64,000 nt of DNA from Acidovorax facilis (lineage in GTDB: Bacteria; Pseudomonadota; Gammaproteobacteria; Burkholderiales; Burkholderiaceae_C): assembly GCF_023913775.1 (NCBI RefSeq), contig NZ_JAMXAX010000011.1:16277-80276 (forward strand), in the 5' to 3' direction. A program made the position numbers and the translations under genes. Numbering within the stretch: the first letter of the stretch is position 1; every line of letters starts with the position of its first letter. Positions 10,357-21,009 of the stretch are shown in pieces. The notes beneath the pieces are model-generated. The model searched no databases, had not been told where the DNA came from, and saw nothing but the letters and a program-made list of their open reading frames with translations.

Positions 10357-10896
10357 ATGACCATCCACACCATCCTGAAGATGGGCGATCCGCGCCTGCT
10401 GCGTGTTGCCCAGCCAGTCACTGAATTCGATACCGATGCGCTTCACCTTCTGGTGCGCGACATGTTCGAGACCATGCAGTCTGTCAATGGCGCGGGGCTT
10501 GCTGCGCCGCAGATTGGCGTGGATCTGCAGCTCGTGATTTTTGGGTCTGGCGAGCGCAATCCACGCTACCCTGACCGGCCCGTGGTCCCTCCCACCGTCT
10601 TGCTCAACCCGGTCATCACGCCCCTTGGTGATGAGGAGGATGAGGACTGGGAAGGTTGCCTCTCGGTGCCAGGGTTGCGCGGCAAGGTGCCCCGCTGGTC
10701 GCGCATTCGATATACCGGGTTTGATCCGTATGGCGACCCGATCGACCGCACGGTGGAAGGGTTTCATGCCCGGGTGGTGCAGCACGAATGCGACCACCTC
10801 ATCGGCAAGCTCTACCCCATGCGGGTGCGCGATTTCACGCAGTTCGGCTTTACCGAAGTGCTGTTCCCGGAGATCAGCGCCACCGAGGACGACTGA
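10357..10896 (+). CDS. def: Peptide deformylase
   Basis: A 179-residue metalloenzyme that removes the N-formyl group from nascent proteins. All three motifs are present: [10 protein letters not shown] (motif 1), EGCLSVPG with metal ligand C101 (motif 2), and QHECDHLIG with H143, catalytic E144 and H147 (motif 3). ATG 10357 gives the standard N-terminus ([16 protein letters not shown]). It is transcribed alone, divergent from the DUF454 gene; no formyltransferase gene is adjacent, unlike the def-fmt pairing of many genomes, which suggests this may be a second def copy. Confidence 0.95.
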   Translation: MTIHTILKMGDPRLLRVAQPVTEFDTDALHLLVRDMFETMQSVNGAGLAAPQIGVDLQLVIFGSGERNPRYPDRPVVPPTVLLNPVITPLGDEEDEDWEGCLSVPGLRGKVPRWSRIRYTGFDPYGDPIDRTVEGFHARVVQHECDHLIGKLYPMRVRDFTQFGFTEVLFPEISATEDD

Positions 10897-11010
10897 TGCC
10901 TCCGCCTGACAGGCACATCTGTCACCGGTGTACCCGCACCGGGATAGATCTTGCTGTGGGTGAGGGCTTCGTACGCGTGGTTGCTGAAGCTGATCAAGGT
11001 GCCATATGTC

Positions 11011-11070
11011 AAAAAAGGCCGCTAGCGCTTTCTGGTAAAGCTCTGGTGGCTATTAAAAAGATAGCATTTT
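11011..11070 (+). repeat. Dispersed repeat, copy 3
   Basis: Copy of the 1014 element (GGCCGCTAGCGCTTT...TATTAAAAAGATAGCA) in the 186-base gap between the convergent def and glnD genes. Nothing else is recognisable in that gap. Confidence 0.78.
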
Positions 11071-11082
11071 GTCGAGCGTGGC

Positions 11083-13692
11083 TCACGCGGACAGTTCGCG
11101 CAGCAGCTCGGTCTCGATCTCGATCTGGCGGGCGTTGTTCTGCAGCTCGGGGCCCTGGATCAGGAAGGTGTCTTCCACCCGCTCCCCCAAGGTGCTGACC
11201 TTGGCCAGTTGCACGCTCAGGTGGTGCTGCGCCAGGATGCGGGCCACCAGGTAGAGCAGGCCCGCCCGGTCGCTGGCCGAGATGGCCAGCAGCCAGCGCT
11301 GGGCCTTTTCGTCGGGTCGCAGGGTGACGCGCGGCGCCACCGGAAAACTCTTGACCCGGCGCGAGACCCGCTTGCGGGCGGGCTCGGGCAGCGGGCCACC
11401 GGCCTCGATCACACGCACCAGATCGCTTTCGACCATGTGCGTCAGCTCCCGGTAGTGCCCCGGCTGCGATGAGGCCACCACCTGGAAGGTGTCGAGGGCA
11501 TAGCCGTTGTTCGCGGTGTGCACGCGGGCATCCAGGATGGAAAACCCCGCGCGGTCGAAATATCCGCAGATGCGCGCAAACAGATCGGCCTGGTCGGCCG
11601 CATACACCATCACCTGCAGCCCGTCGCCTGCCAGCGACTGGCGCGCGCGCACCACAGGCTTTGCCGTGCCGACATGGCGCGACAGGTGGCGCGTGTGCCA
11701 GGCGATGTCGGCAGCCTCGTGCCGCATGAAGTAGCTCACGTCCAGTGTGGCCCACAGGGCCTTGTGTGCCTCGAAGGGCAGGGCGCTCAGGGCCAGCAGC
11801 ACCAGCGCCTCGCGCTTGCGGGCCTCGATTTCGGCGGCAGCGTCGGGCGCCCGGCCGCCCAGGGTGCGCAGCGTGGCGCGGTACAGGTCTTCCAGCAGTT
11901 TGCCCTTCCACGCATTCCACACCTTGGGACTGGTGCCACGGATGTCGGCTACGGTGAGCAGGTACAGCGCGGTGAGATAGCGTTCGTTGCCTACGCGCTG
12001 CGCGAACGCGGCGATCACGTCGGGATCGCTCAGGTCTTCCTTTTGGGCGATGCGGCTCATCGACAGGTGTTCGCTGACCAGGAATTCGACGAGTTTTGCG
12101 TCCTCGCGGGCGACGCCGTGTTGGCGGCAAAAGCGGCGCACTTCCACGGCACCGATCTGCGAGTGGTCGCCCCCACGGCCTTTGCCAATGTCATGGAAGA
12201 GTGCGGCGATGTACAGGATCCACGGCTTGTCCCAGCCGCCAGCCAGCTGCGAGCAAAAGGGGTACTCGTGCGCGTGCTCGGCCATGAAGAAGCGGCGCAC
12301 GTTGCGCAGCACCATCAGGATGTGCTGGTCCACCGTGTACACGTGGAACAGGTCGTGCTGCATCTGCCCGACGATGCCGCGAAACGCCCACAGGTAGCGG
12401 CCCAGCACCGAGGTCTGGTTCATCAGCCGCATGGCATGCGTAATGCCCGACGGCTGCTGCAGGATGCGCATGAAGTTGTCGCGGTTGACCGGGTCGCGGC
12501 GGAAAGCGCCATCCATCACGCCGCGTGCGTTGTACAGCGCACGCAAGGTGCGGGCTGACAGATCTTTCAGGCCCACCGTGGTCTGGTAGAGCAAAAAGGT
12601 TTCGAGGATGGCGTGTGGGTCGCGCGTGTAAAGGTCATCGCTGGCCACCTCGATGAGCCCAGCCTTTTCGAAGAAGCGCTCGTTGATGGGGCGCGGCTCG
12701 TGCGTCGAGGGATTCAGGCGCTCTTCGATGTTCAGCAGCAGGATCTGGCTGAGCTGCGATACAGCCTTGGCCGCCCAGTAGTAGCGCCGCATGAGGCTCT
12801 CGCTGGCGCGCATGGGCAGCCGCGATCCGTCGGGCGCCTGTGAGCGGTAGCCAAACGACTCGGCCACGGCGGTCTGCAGGTCGAACACCAGGCGGTCTTC
12901 GTGCCGCCCGGCCGCTGCATGCAGGCGGGCGCGGATGAGGCACAGCACCGCCTCGTTGCGCTCAATCTGGCGCACCTCGAACGCGGTGGCCATGCCGCTG
13001 GCGGCCAGCTCTTTCCAGTTGCGGCCAAGCCCCGCGGCCTGGGAGACCCACAAGATCATCTGCAGGTCGCGCAGCCCCCCAGGAGACTCCTTGCAGTTGG
13101 GTTCCAGCGAATAGGGCGTGTTCTCGTACTTGTTGTGGCGCTGGCGCATCTCCAGTGTCTTGGCCACCAGAAACGCCTGGGGATTCATCTGCGCGCGGTA
13201 CTGCCGCTGGAAGTCTTCAAACAGCGCTGCGTTGCCGCACACGAGGCGTGATTCAAGCAGGGAGGTCTGCACGGTGACATCGCCCGCACTTTCGGCCAGG
13301 CATTCGGTCACCGTGCGCACGCTGGAGCCAATCTCCAGCCCCGCATCCCAGCAGCTGCCGATGAAACCTTCGAGCTGGGTGCGCAGTGCGCTGCCCGCCT
13401 CGGGCGCCGCACCATCGGGCATCAGCAGCAGTACATCCACATCCGAATAGGGAAAGAGCTGGTCGCGCCCGAAACCGCCCACCGCCACCAGGGCCATGTC
13501 GGCAGGCAGTTCGGCGCGCTGCCACAGCGTTTGCAGCAGGTTGCCTGCCAGGGTGGACAGCTTGCGCAGCAGCACCCGGATGCCGCGTGTCGAGGCCCCC
13601 GTCGCTTTCATGGCGGCCAGCAGCGCCGCTTTGTCGCTGCGGTAGGCGTCCCGCAGGACGTGCACTTCAGGCAGGGCATGGATTTTGGTCAT
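11083..13692 (-). CDS. glnD: PII uridylyltransferase / uridylyl-removing enzyme
   Basis: An 869-residue bifunctional nitrogen sensor that uridylylates PII proteins under nitrogen limitation and deuridylylates them when glutamine is high. Domains in order: nucleotidyltransferase with G72-GFGRDQLFPYSDVDVLL (D84, D86 metal ligands); a GlnD helical domain; an HD domain near residue 495 (FHDIGKGRGGDHS); and two C-terminal ACT domains (about 690-770 and 795-869) that sense glutamine. Start ATG 13692 gives MTKIHALPEV; the longer frame to 13740 is unlikely. It follows map by 86 bases on the same strand, a common betaproteobacterial arrangement. Confidence 0.96.
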   Translation of the reverse strand: MTKIHALPEVHVLRDAYRSDKAALLAAMKATGASTRGIRVLLRKLSTLAGNLLQTLWQRAELPADMALVAVGGFGRDQLFPYSDVDVLLLMPDGAAPEAGSALRTQLEGFIGSCWDAGLEIGSSVRTVTECLAESAGDVTVQTSLLESRLVCGNAALFEDFQRQYRAQMNPQAFLVAKTLEMRQRHNKYENTPYSLEPNCKESPGGLRDLQMILWVSQAAGLGRNWKELAASGMATAFEVRQIERNEAVLCLIRARLHAAAGRHEDRLVFDLQTAVAESFGYRSQAPDGSRLPMRASESLMRRYYWAAKAVSQLSQILLLNIEERLNPSTHEPRPINERFFEKAGLIEVASDDLYTRDPHAILETFLLYQTTVGLKDLSARTLRALYNARGVMDGAFRRDPVNRDNFMRILQQPSGITHAMRLMNQTSVLGRYLWAFRGIVGQMQHDLFHVYTVDQHILMVLRNVRRFFMAEHAHEYPFCSQLAGGWDKPWILYIAALFHDIGKGRGGDHSQIGAVEVRRFCRQHGVAREDAKLVEFLVSEHLSMSRIAQKEDLSDPDVIAAFAQRVGNERYLTALYLLTVADIRGTSPKVWNAWKGKLLEDLYRATLRTLGGRAPDAAAEIEARKREALVLLALSALPFEAHKALWATLDVSYFMRHEAADIAWHTRHLSRHVGTAKPVVRARQSLAGDGLQVMVYAADQADLFARICGYFDRAGFSILDARVHTANNGYALDTFQVVASSQPGHYRELTHMVESDLVRVIEAGGPLPEPARKRVSRRVKSFPVAPRVTLRPDEKAQRWLLAISASDRAGLLYLVARILAQHHLSVQLAKVSTLGERVEDTFLIQGPELQNNARQIEIETELLRELSA

Positions 13693-13778
13693 GGTCGTCG
13701 AAGGTCGCGCTGAAGAAGGGCCATGCAAAAAACCATGCAAGAGTTGTGCGAGCCGGCTGGCAGGGGCCGGCGAGCGGG

Positions 13779-14594
13779 TCAGGTCTTGGTCGCGGTCACA
13801 AACGCCGGGAGCGGCGGCGAGCCTGCCGACAGCGTCATGACTTCATAGCCTGTTTCGGTAACCAGCACCGTGTGCTCCCACTGGGCCGACAGGCTGTGGT
13901 CCTTGGTCACGATGGTCCAGCCGTCGTTGCCAAAGTCCTTCACCTCGCGGCGGCCAGCGTTGATCATGGGCTCGATGGTGAACACCATGCCGGGCACCAG
14001 TTCTTCGAGCGTGCCGGGGCGGCCGTAGTGCAACACCTGGGGCTCTTCGTGGAATTTTTTGCCAATGCCATGGCCGCAGAACTCGCGCACGATGGAAAAG
14101 CCCTGGCCTTCGGCAAACTTCTGGATCGCGTGGCCGATGTCGCCCAGATGCGCGCCGGGCTTGACCTGCACGATGCCGTGCCACATGGCATCAAACGTGA
14201 TGGCCGACAGCCGCTTGGCGGCGATCGAGCATTCGCCGATCAGGTACATGCGGCTGTTGTCGCCATACCAGCCGTCCTTGGTGATCACAGTCACGTCCAC
14301 ATTGACGATGTCACCCTTCTTCAAAGGCTTGTCGTTGGGGATGCCGTGGCGCACCACATGGTTGACCGAGGTGCACAGCGAGGCCGGGTAGGGTGGATAA
14401 CCCGGTGGCTGGTAGCCCACGGTGGCCGAGATGGTGCCCTGCTGGGCCATGCATTCGGCGCCCAGGCGGTCGATCTCTTTGGTGGTGATGCCGGGCTTGA
14501 TGTGGGGGGCGATGTAGTCCAGTACTTCGGAGGCCAGACGGCAGGCCAGGCGCATGCCCTCGATGTCCTCAGCGCTTTTGATGGTGATGCTCAT
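13779..14594 (-). CDS. map: Methionine aminopeptidase type I
   Basis: A 271-residue dimetal enzyme that removes initiator methionine after deformylation. The pita-bread fold ligands are visible in VNVDVTVITKDGWYGDNSRM (two Asp), CGHGIGKKFHEEP (His), MVFTIEPM (Glu) and the C-terminal QWEHTVLVTETG (Glu). ATG 14594 gives the typical MSITIKSAEDIEGMR start. A GATAAT hexamer lies only 6 bases upstream on the minus strand, so transcription could begin almost at the start codon, but no -35 is evident. Upstream partner of glnD; divergent from purL. Confidence 0.95.
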   Translation of the reverse strand: MSITIKSAEDIEGMRLACRLASEVLDYIAPHIKPGITTKEIDRLGAECMAQQGTISATVGYQPPGYPPYPASLCTSVNHVVRHGIPNDKPLKKGDIVNVDVTVITKDGWYGDNSRMYLIGECSIAAKRLSAITFDAMWHGIVQVKPGAHLGDIGHAIQKFAEGQGFSIVREFCGHGIGKKFHEEPQVLHYGRPGTLEELVPGMVFTIEPMINAGRREVKDFGNDGWTIVTKDHSLSAQWEHTVLVTETGYEVMTLSAGSPPLPAFVTATKT

Positions 14595-14731
14595 CCCCGG
14601 ATTATCCCATTGGCCCCCGCGCCACGCAGGCGGTGCGGCCATGCCCGGTAAAATAGCGGGCTCCGGTCCTGGCTGCACGCTGGCGCCCGGAGCCACCCTC
14701 TACCCCTGACACCCCCCAACAGGCCGCTACC

Positions 14732-17700
14732 GTGACCTTGCACATGACCACGCTGGCGGGCGGCAACGCCCTCAGCTCCTTCCGCGCCCAGCAACTTCAA
14801 CCCGCCCTGGAGGCGATCCACCCCAAGATCAGCGGCATTGCAGCGCGTTTTGTGCACCTGGTCGCTACCGACGCGGCCCCTACACCCACTGAGCAAGAAC
14901 GTTTGGCCGCGCTGTTGACCTACGGCGACCCTTATGCGGGCCCCGAAGACGGCGCCGTGCTCATCGTCACGCCCCGCCAAGGCACGCTGTCGCCCTGGGC
15001 CTCCAAGGCCACCGACATCGCCCGCAACTGCGGCATCGCCATCCGCCGGGTCGAGCGCATCACCGAATACCGCATCAGCCTCAAATCCGGTCTGCTGGGC
15101 AAAACCCCTGAGCTGACGGCCGAGCAGCTGGGCCAGGTGGCCGCCTTGCTGCACGACCGCATGACCGAATCGGTGGTGGCCGACCGCAGCGCCGCCGCCG
15201 CGCTGTTCACCGAACTGCAGCCCGCGCCCATGGAGCATGTGGACGTGCTGGCCGGCGGCCGCGTTGCACTCGAAGCCGCCAACACCCGCTTTGGCCTGGC
15301 CCTGGCCGATGATGAAATCGACTACCTCGTGACCGCCTTCACGGGCCTCGCGCGCAACCCCACCGACGTGGAGCTGATGATGTTCGCGCAGGCCAACAGC
15401 GAACACTGCCGCCACAAGATCTTCAACGCGCAGTTCACCATCGACGGCGTGGCGCAGGACAAGAGCCTGTTCGGCATGATCCGCAACACGCACCAGCTGG
15501 CGCCCCAGCACACGGTGATCGCGTATTCGGACAACGCTTCGGTGATGGAAGGCCACCAGGTCGAGCGGTTTGTGGCAAAAATGGGATCTGGCGCTGATCC
15601 ATCAAGCGCCAATAGCTATCAAAAGAGTAGTGTTACCCAGCATGTCCTGATGAAGGTGGAAACCCACAACCACCCCACGGCCATCTCGCCCTTCCCCGGC
15701 GCATCGACCGGCGCAGGCGGCGAGATCCGCGACGAAGGCGCCACAGGCCGGGGCTCCAAGCCCAAGGCGGGCCTCACGGGCTTCACGGTGTCCAAGCTCT
15801 GGGGCAGCACAGTGGGCAAGCCCGAGCACATTGCCAGCCCGTTGCAGATCATGGTTGAAGGCCCCCTGGGCGGCGCGGCGTTCAACAATGAATTCGGCCG
15901 GCCCAACCTGAACGGCTACTTCCGTGAGTACGAGCAAGAAGTCGGCGGCGTGCAGCGCGGCTACCACAAGCCCATCATGATCGCGGGCGGTGTGGGCGTG
16001 ATCGATGCCGAGCTGACGAAGAAGATTGAGTTTCCCGCCGGTTCGCTGCTGATCCAGCTGGGCGGCCCCGGCATGCGCATCGGCATGGGCGGCAGCGCCG
16101 CCAGCTCCATGGCCACGGGCACCAACGCGGCCGAGCTGGACTTTGACTCGGTGCAGCGCGGCAACCCCGAGATCGAGCGCCGTGCGCAAGAAGTCATCAA
16201 CCACTGCTGGGCGCAGGGCGCGGCCAACCCGATCCTCGCCATCCACGACGTGGGTGCAGGCGGCCTCTCGAATGCCTTTCCCGAGCTGACCAACGACGCA
16301 GGCCGTGGCGCGCGCTTTGACCTGCGTGCCGTGCAGCTCGAAGAGTCGGGCATGGCGCCCAAGGAAATCTGGAGCAACGAATCGCAAGAGCGCTACGTGC
16401 TGGCCATCGCGCCCGAGTCGCTGGAACAGTTCAAGGCCTTCTGCGAGCGCGAGCGCTGCCCGTTTGCCGTGATCGGCACGGCCACCGAAGAGCGCCAGCT
16501 GGTGCTGCACGACCCTGCTGCCACGGCCGACGACCAGAAGCTGCCCGTGGACATGCCCATGAACGTGCTGCTGGGCAAGCCGCCCAAGATGCACCGCGAT
16601 GTGAAGACGGTGGTGCGCGAATTCGCACCCATGGCCCTGACCGGCGTGCCGCTGCAAAAAGCCGTGATCGACGTGCTGGCCCACCCCACGGTAGCCTCCA
16701 AGCGCTTCCTCATCACCATTGGCGACCGCACCGTGGGTGGCCTCAGCCACCGCGACCAGATGGTCGGCCCCTGGCAGGTGCCCGTGGCCGATTGCGCCGT
16801 GACCCTGGCCGACTACAAGGGCTTTGCGGGCGAGGCCATGAGCATGGGCGAGCGCACGCCGCTGGCCGCCATCAACGCGCCGGCTTCAGGCCGCATGGCC
16901 GTGGCCGAGGCCATCACCAACCTGCTGGCCGCGCCCATCGAGCTGCCGCGCGTGAAGCTGTCGGCCAACTGGATGGCCGCGTGTGGCGAGCCCGGCGAAG
17001 ATGCCGCGCTGTACGAAACCGTGAAGGCCGTGGGCATGGAGCTGTGCCCTGCGCTGGGCATCAGCATCCCCGTGGGCAAGGACAGCCTGTCCATGCGCAC
17101 GCAGTGGAGCGAAGGTTCTGAGAAGAAGAAAGTTACCTCGCCCGTCAGCCTGATCGTGAGCGCATTTGCCTCGCTTGCCGACGTGCGCGGCACGCTCACG
17201 CCCCAGCTCAACGCCACCGAGACCGACACCACGCTGGTGCTGATCGACCTTGGCAAGGGCCAGAACCGCATGGGCGGCAGCATCCTGGGCCAGACGCTGG
17301 AGCAAAGCGGCGATGTGGTGCCCGATGTGGACGACCCGAAAGACTTGGTCAACCTCGTCAACGCAGTGAACGCACTGCGCGCCAAGGGCCAGATCCTGGC
17401 GTACCACGACCGCAGCGACGGTGGGCTGCTGGCGGCCGCCGCCGAAATGGCCTTTGCGGGCCATGTGGGCGTGGCGCTGAACGTGGACTTGCTGGTCACT
17501 GAAGGCGACGGCATCAGCGACAGCCGCATGGACACGGGCGATGCCAAGAACTGGGCAGGCCAGGTGGGGGCTCGCCGCGAAGAGCTCACGCTGAAAGCCC
17601 TGTTCAACGAGGAACTGGGTGTGTTGCTGCAGGTGCGCACGGCCGAGCGCAACGACGTGATGCAGATCCTGCGCGAGCATGGCCTGTCCAAGTTCAGCCA

Positions 17701-18739
17701 CTTCGTCGGCAAAACGCGTCCTGCATCGTCCGAGATCGACGCAGGCAAGGGCGAGCTGCAGGTCTGGCGCGATGCCAAGGCCGTATTCAGTGCGCCGCTG
17801 GCCGACCTGCACCAGGTGTGGGACGCGGTGAGCTGGAAGATTTGCCAGCAGCGCGACAACCCCGCCAATGCCGATGCCGAACACGCCGCAGCGGGCGAGC
17901 CCACCGACCCCGGCATGCACGTGCACCTCACGTTCGACGCCACTGACAACGTGGCGGCGCCGTACCTGAACCTCGCCAAACCCAAGGTCGCCATCCTGCG
18001 CGAGCAGGGTGTGAACTCGCACATCGAGATGGCCTACACGTTCACGGAAGCAGGCTTTGAGGCCTATGACGTGCACATGACCGACCTGCAGACTGGCCGC
18101 GTCAAGCTCGAAGACTTCAAGGGCGTGGTGGCCTGCGGCGGCTTCAGCTACGGCGACACCTTGGGCGCGGGCATCGGCTGGGCGCGGTCCATCACCTTCA
18201 ACCCCGTGCTGGCCGCGCAGTTCCAGGGCTTCTTTGGCCGCCCCGATACGTTTGGCCTGGGTGTTTGCAACGGCTGTCAGATGTTTGCCGAGCTGGCCGA
18301 CATCATCCCCGGCGCGCAGGACTGGCCACGCTTCACCACCAACCAGAGCGAGCGTTTCGAAGCCCGCCTTTCGCTGGTGGAAGTGCTCGAATCACCCAGC
18401 CTGTTCCTGCAGGGCATGGCCGGCAGCCGACTGCCGATTGCGGTGGCGCATGGCGAGGGTTATGCCAACTTCAAGTACCGGGGCAACGCCGACAAGGCCA
18501 TTGCCGCCATGCGCTACGTGGACAACCACGGGCACGCGACGGAGCAGTACCCCTTCAACCCCAACGGCAGCGCAGGCGGCCTGACGGCGGTGACCACGGC
18601 CGACGGCCGCTTCACGGCCATGATGCCGCACCCCGAGCGCGTGTTCCGCAACGTGCAGATGAGCTGGACGAGTGAAGACAAGGCGCAGTACAGCGGCTGG
18701 ATGCGCATTTGGCGCAACGCGCGCAAGTGGGTAGGCTGA
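14732..18739 (+). CDS. purL: Phosphoribosylformylglycinamidine synthase (large type)
   Basis: A 1335-residue single-chain FGAM synthase of purine synthesis, converting FGAR, glutamine and ATP to FGAM. In order: N-terminal domain, linker ([11 protein letters not shown]), first AIR-synthase-like domain ([17 protein letters not shown]), second synthase half, and a C-terminal class I glutaminase with nucleophile in [11 protein letters not shown] and a terminal MMPHPERV. I used the GTG at 14732; ATG 14744 is the alternative. Residues about 282-302 ([20 protein letters not shown]) are encoded by a dispersed repeat inserted in frame just before the KVETHNHP motif. A terminator follows. Confidence 0.96.
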   Translation: MTLHMTTLAGGNALSSFRAQQLQPALEAIHPKISGIAARFVHLVATDAAPTPTEQERLAALLTYGDPYAGPEDGAVLIVTPRQGTLSPWASKATDIARNCGIAIRRVERITEYRISLKSGLLGKTPELTAEQLGQVAALLHDRMTESVVADRSAAAALFTELQPAPMEHVDVLAGGRVALEAANTRFGLALADDEIDYLVTAFTGLARNPTDVELMMFAQANSEHCRHKIFNAQFTIDGVAQDKSLFGMIRNTHQLAPQHTVIAYSDNASVMEGHQVERFVAKMGSGADPSSANSYQKSSVTQHVLMKVETHNHPTAISPFPGASTGAGGEIRDEGATGRGSKPKAGLTGFTVSKLWGSTVGKPEHIASPLQIMVEGPLGGAAFNNEFGRPNLNGYFREYEQEVGGVQRGYHKPIMIAGGVGVIDAELTKKIEFPAGSLLIQLGGPGMRIGMGGSAASSMATGTNAAELDFDSVQRGNPEIERRAQEVINHCWAQGAANPILAIHDVGAGGLSNAFPELTNDAGRGARFDLRAVQLEESGMAPKEIWSNESQERYVLAIAPESLEQFKAFCERERCPFAVIGTATEERQLVLHDPAATADDQKLPVDMPMNVLLGKPPKMHRDVKTVVREFAPMALTGVPLQKAVIDVLAHPTVASKRFLITIGDRTVGGLSHRDQMVGPWQVPVADCAVTLADYKGFAGEAMSMGERTPLAAINAPASGRMAVAEAITNLLAAPIELPRVKLSANWMAACGEPGEDAALYETVKAVGMELCPALGISIPVGKDSLSMRTQWSEGSEKKKVTSPVSLIVSAFASLADVRGTLTPQLNATETDTTLVLIDLGKGQNRMGGSILGQTLEQSGDVVPDVDDPKDLVNLVNAVNALRAKGQILAYHDRSDGGLLAAAAEMAFAGHVGVALNVDLLVTEGDGISDSRMDTGDAKNWAGQVGARREELTLKALFNEELGVLLQVRTAERNDVMQILREHGLSKFSHFVGKTRPASSEIDAGKGELQVWRDAKAVFSAPLADLHQVWDAVSWKICQQRDNPANADAEHAAAGEPTDPGMHVHLTFDATDNVAAPYLNLAKPKVAILREQGVNSHIEMAYTFTEAGFEAYDVHMTDLQTGRVKLEDFKGVVACGGFSYGDTLGAGIGWARSITFNPVLAAQFQGFFGRPDTFGLGVCNGCQMFAELADIIPGAQDWPRFTTNQSERFEARLSLVEVLESPSLFLQGMAGSRLPIAVAHGEGYANFKYRGNADKAIAAMRYVDNHGHATEQYPFNPNGSAGGLTAVTTADGRFTAMMPHPERVFRNVQMSWTSEDKAQYSGWMRIWRNARKWVG
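15576..15633 (+). repeat. Dispersed repeat, copy 4, inside purL
   Basis: In-frame copy within the purL coding sequence. GGCGCTGATCCATCAAGCGCC then AATAGCTATC matches the double-palindrome layout of the intergenic copies, with changes in the first palindrome and no stop codon. All other copies are intergenic or at gene ends. Confidence 0.75.
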
Positions 18740-18780
18740 TCCGGCGCTGATCATCTGCACCGCTGCGGCGGTTGTTGCCA

Positions 18781-18813
18781 AAAGGCTGGCCCCTCATGGG
18801 GTCGGCCTTTTTT
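18781..18813 (+). terminator. Rho-independent terminator of purL
   Basis: Thirteen-pair stem with two G-U pairs (18781-18793 with 18798-18810), loop TCAT, ending in six T. Confidence 0.85.
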
Positions 18814-18932
18814 CGTGGAGCCAACCCTTGAGGAAGGTGGGCGGTGCGGGTGAAAGGCGGCAAGCCAAGGGCTGCTCCGCAACGAGGGCCTGGGCCCCCC
18901 TCGGGTGAGGGTGCTCCCGGCGGCTCAGGGGC

Positions 18933-19616
18933 TTATTCCATCTTGCGTTGGTAGATCAGCAGGCGGCCCTTGTAGGCCGGGCGGTCTTCCAGGGCCGGGT
19001 GGTCGAGGCGCTCCTCCACCACCTCAAACCGGTGCACTGCCATCTGTTTGTGGAAGGTAGGGCGGTTGCCCCGGTTCGGGTCCACGATCCAGATCTGCGC
19101 GCCTTGGCCGGCGTGGCGGTCCAGAAACCTGGCCAGCGAGGCGCGGGCGTCGCGTTCATACAGCACATCGCTGCCCATGATGAGATCGAACTGACCTTGT
19201 ACCGCGCCTGTTCCCGCGGCGGCGTCCGCGCCCCACTGGCCCGTGCGGTATTTGAGGGGCGGCAGGCCGTTGAGCCGCAGGTTTTCCAGCAGAAACGTTG
19301 GTGCCAGCGGGTGGCAGTCGCTGGCGGTCACATCCATGCCGCGCCGGTGGCACACCAGGCTTGCCAGGCCCAGGCCACAGCCAATCTCCAGCACGCGCTC
19401 GCCGGTCAGCAAAGGGCGGCTGGCCATGCGTTGTGCCAACTGTGCCCCCGATGGCCAAAGCAGGCCGAACAGGGGCCACGCGGCCGACGATATGCCAAGC
19501 GCCTCGGCGGCTCCCAGTGGATCAGAGAACTGTTGCTTGTCGAGCAATGATCGAATGATCAGGTCGGCTGCGCCAGTGATGGCGATGTCTTCGTGTTTGG
19601 TGAGGTAGCCGGGCAT
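18933..19616 (-). CDS. Class I SAM-dependent methyltransferase (lysine-methyltransferase-like)
   Basis: A 227-residue cytoplasmic methyltransferase. The SAM-binding motif I is VLEIGCGLGLASLVCHRRG, motif II region gives VTASDCHPLA and motif III-IV QFDLIMGSDVLYERD, a pattern shared with the METTL21/nicotinamide-methyltransferase-like group. The start is uncertain: ATG 19616 (MPGYLTKHED) is used here, but the frame is open and protein-like to an ATG at 19709. Substrate unknown. It converges with purL and is divergent from the DUF808 gene. Confidence 0.8.
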   Translation of the reverse strand: MPGYLTKHEDIAITGAADLIIRSLLDKQQFSDPLGAAEALGISSAAWPLFGLLWPSGAQLAQRMASRPLLTGERVLEIGCGLGLASLVCHRRGMDVTASDCHPLAPTFLLENLRLNGLPPLKYRTGQWGADAAAGTGAVQGQFDLIMGSDVLYERDARASLARFLDRHAGQGAQIWIVDPNRGNRPTFHKQMAVHRFEVVEERLDHPALEDRPAYKGRLLIYQRKME

Positions 19617-19823
19617 GGCTTGGGCATGAAGCCCGAATAAGAGCACATGCTCCAGGACCCCAGAGGTGATGGGTGAGGGCGCGAGTATGCGCTTTGTGCG
19701 GGGCGGCATTCGCGCCATCCATCGCTGTGCGGAGCAAGGGGCGGCCCACCAGTGGGAAACAGGTCGTGCAAGGGCCGCCCAGATCGAGGGGTCTGTGCCG
19801 CGCGGCGCCGTTGGCCTGGGCGT

Positions 19824-19832
19824 TGCTATAGT
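19824..19832 (+). promoter_or_regulatory. Extended -10 promoter element for the DUF808 gene
   Basis: TGCTATAGT, an extended -10 (TGn plus TATAGT), 60 bases before the ATG at 19893. No convincing -35 is present, as is usual for extended -10 promoters. Position fits a short leader. Confidence 0.4.
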
Positions 19833-19892
19833 CCGGCGCACGCATGGCGGCATGCCCGCCGATTTTGTACAGACTTATTTCAAGGATTCCCC

Positions 19893-20879
19893 ATGGCCAC
19901 TGGCAGCCTGCTTGCCCTGTTGGACGATATCGCCACCATCCTCGACGACGTGGCCCTCATGACCAAGGTGGCGGCCAAGAAGAGCGCTGCCATGGCCGAT
20001 GACGTGTCGGTCATGACCAAGGTGGCCGCCCAGAAGACGGCGGGTGTGCTGGGGGATGACCTGGCACTCAATGCCCAGCAGGTCACCGGGGTGCGGGCCG
20101 AGCGCGAAATCCCCGTGGTCTGGGCCGTGGCCAAGGGCTCGATGATCAACAAGGTCATCCTGGTGCCTGCAGCGCTGCTGATCAGCGCGTTTGCTCCCTG
20201 GGCGGTCACGCCTTTGTTGATGGTGGGGGGCGCATTTTTGTGTTTTGAGGGCTTTGAAAAAGTGGCTCACAAGCTGCTGCATGCCCAGCACCAGGATGAG
20301 GCCGAGCACGAAAGCCATGCCAAGGCCAATGCGAACCCGGCGGTGGACCTGGTGGCCTTTGAGAAGGACAAGATCAAGGGCGCGGTGCGCACCGACTTCA
20401 TCCTCTCGGCCGAAATCATTGCGATCACGCTGGGCACCGTGGCCTCTGCGCCTTTTGTTCAGCAGTTGACCGTGCTGTCGGGCATTGCGGTCATCATGAC
20501 CATCGGTGTGTATGGCCTGGTGGCGGGCATCGTCAAGCTCGATGACCTGGGCCTGTGGCTCAACAACAAGGCCAGCAGCGCGGCCCGTGCCGTGGGGGCA
20601 GGCATCCTGCGCGCTGCTCCCTGGCTCATGAAGGGCCTGTCTATTGCTGGCACGGCGGCGATGTTTTTGGTGGGCGGTGGCATCCTGGTGCATGGCGTTC
20701 CGGTGCTGCACCATGCTGTGGAGGGCGCAGCTGCCGCAGCAGGCCAATGGCCGACGGGCGGGTTGTGGAAGGTGGTGGTGGAGAACCTGCTCAACGCGGT
20801 GGTGGGCATCGTGGCCGGGGGGCTGGTGCTGGCCGGTGTCACGCTGGTGCAGCGCCTGCGCGGCAAGTCCACAGCGTGA
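19893..20879 (+). CDS. DUF808 (YedI family) inner membrane protein
   Basis: A 328-residue predicted polytopic membrane protein. The N-terminal signature [25 protein letters not shown] is followed by the duplicated [20 protein letters not shown] and [18 protein letters not shown]. About five to six hydrophobic segments follow (near residues 85-125, 170-225, 240-275 and 295-320). ATG 19893 gives the canonical [12 protein letters not shown] start. The family is widespread in proteobacteria and has no assigned function; export or transport is only a guess from topology. Confidence 0.9.
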   Translation: MATGSLLALLDDIATILDDVALMTKVAAKKSAAMADDVSVMTKVAAQKTAGVLGDDLALNAQQVTGVRAEREIPVVWAVAKGSMINKVILVPAALLISAFAPWAVTPLLMVGGAFLCFEGFEKVAHKLLHAQHQDEAEHESHAKANANPAVDLVAFEKDKIKGAVRTDFILSAEIIAITLGTVASAPFVQQLTVLSGIAVIMTIGVYGLVAGIVKLDDLGLWLNNKASSAARAVGAGILRAAPWLMKGLSIAGTAAMFLVGGGILVHGVPVLHHAVEGAAAAAGQWPTGGLWKVVVENLLNAVVGIVAGGLVLAGVTLVQRLRGKSTA

Positions 20880-20892
20880 GAATGGGTATGCC

Positions 20893-20906
20893 TTGATCTA
20901 GGTCTA
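20893..20906 (+). promoter_or_regulatory. FNR/ANR-like box upstream of ompW, distal
   Basis: TTGATCTAGGTCTA matches TTGATNNNNRTCAA at 9 of 10 defined positions. It lies 104 bases before the ompW start. E. coli ompW is known to be FNR-activated; direct control here is inferred. Confidence 0.5.
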
Positions 20907-20924
20907 AGGGTTAGTACGGAGGTC

Positions 20925-20938
20925 TTGAGATAGGGCAA
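20925..20938 (+). promoter_or_regulatory. FNR/ANR-like box upstream of ompW, proximal
   Basis: TTGAGATAGGGCAA matches TTGATNNNNRTCAA at 8 of 10 positions. Its centre is 32 bases, about three helical turns, from the distal box. Confidence 0.4.
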
Positions 20939-21009
20939 GGTTGGCGGGTGGATGCAGCGGTTCAATACATGCACGGGGGTCGTCCCCGTCCAACCGATGC
21001 GAAATCACC

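Noticed and set aside
15602..16750. 382-codon minus-strand frame opposite purL
   Set aside because: His/Gly/Ala-rich antisense shadow with no recognisable motif.
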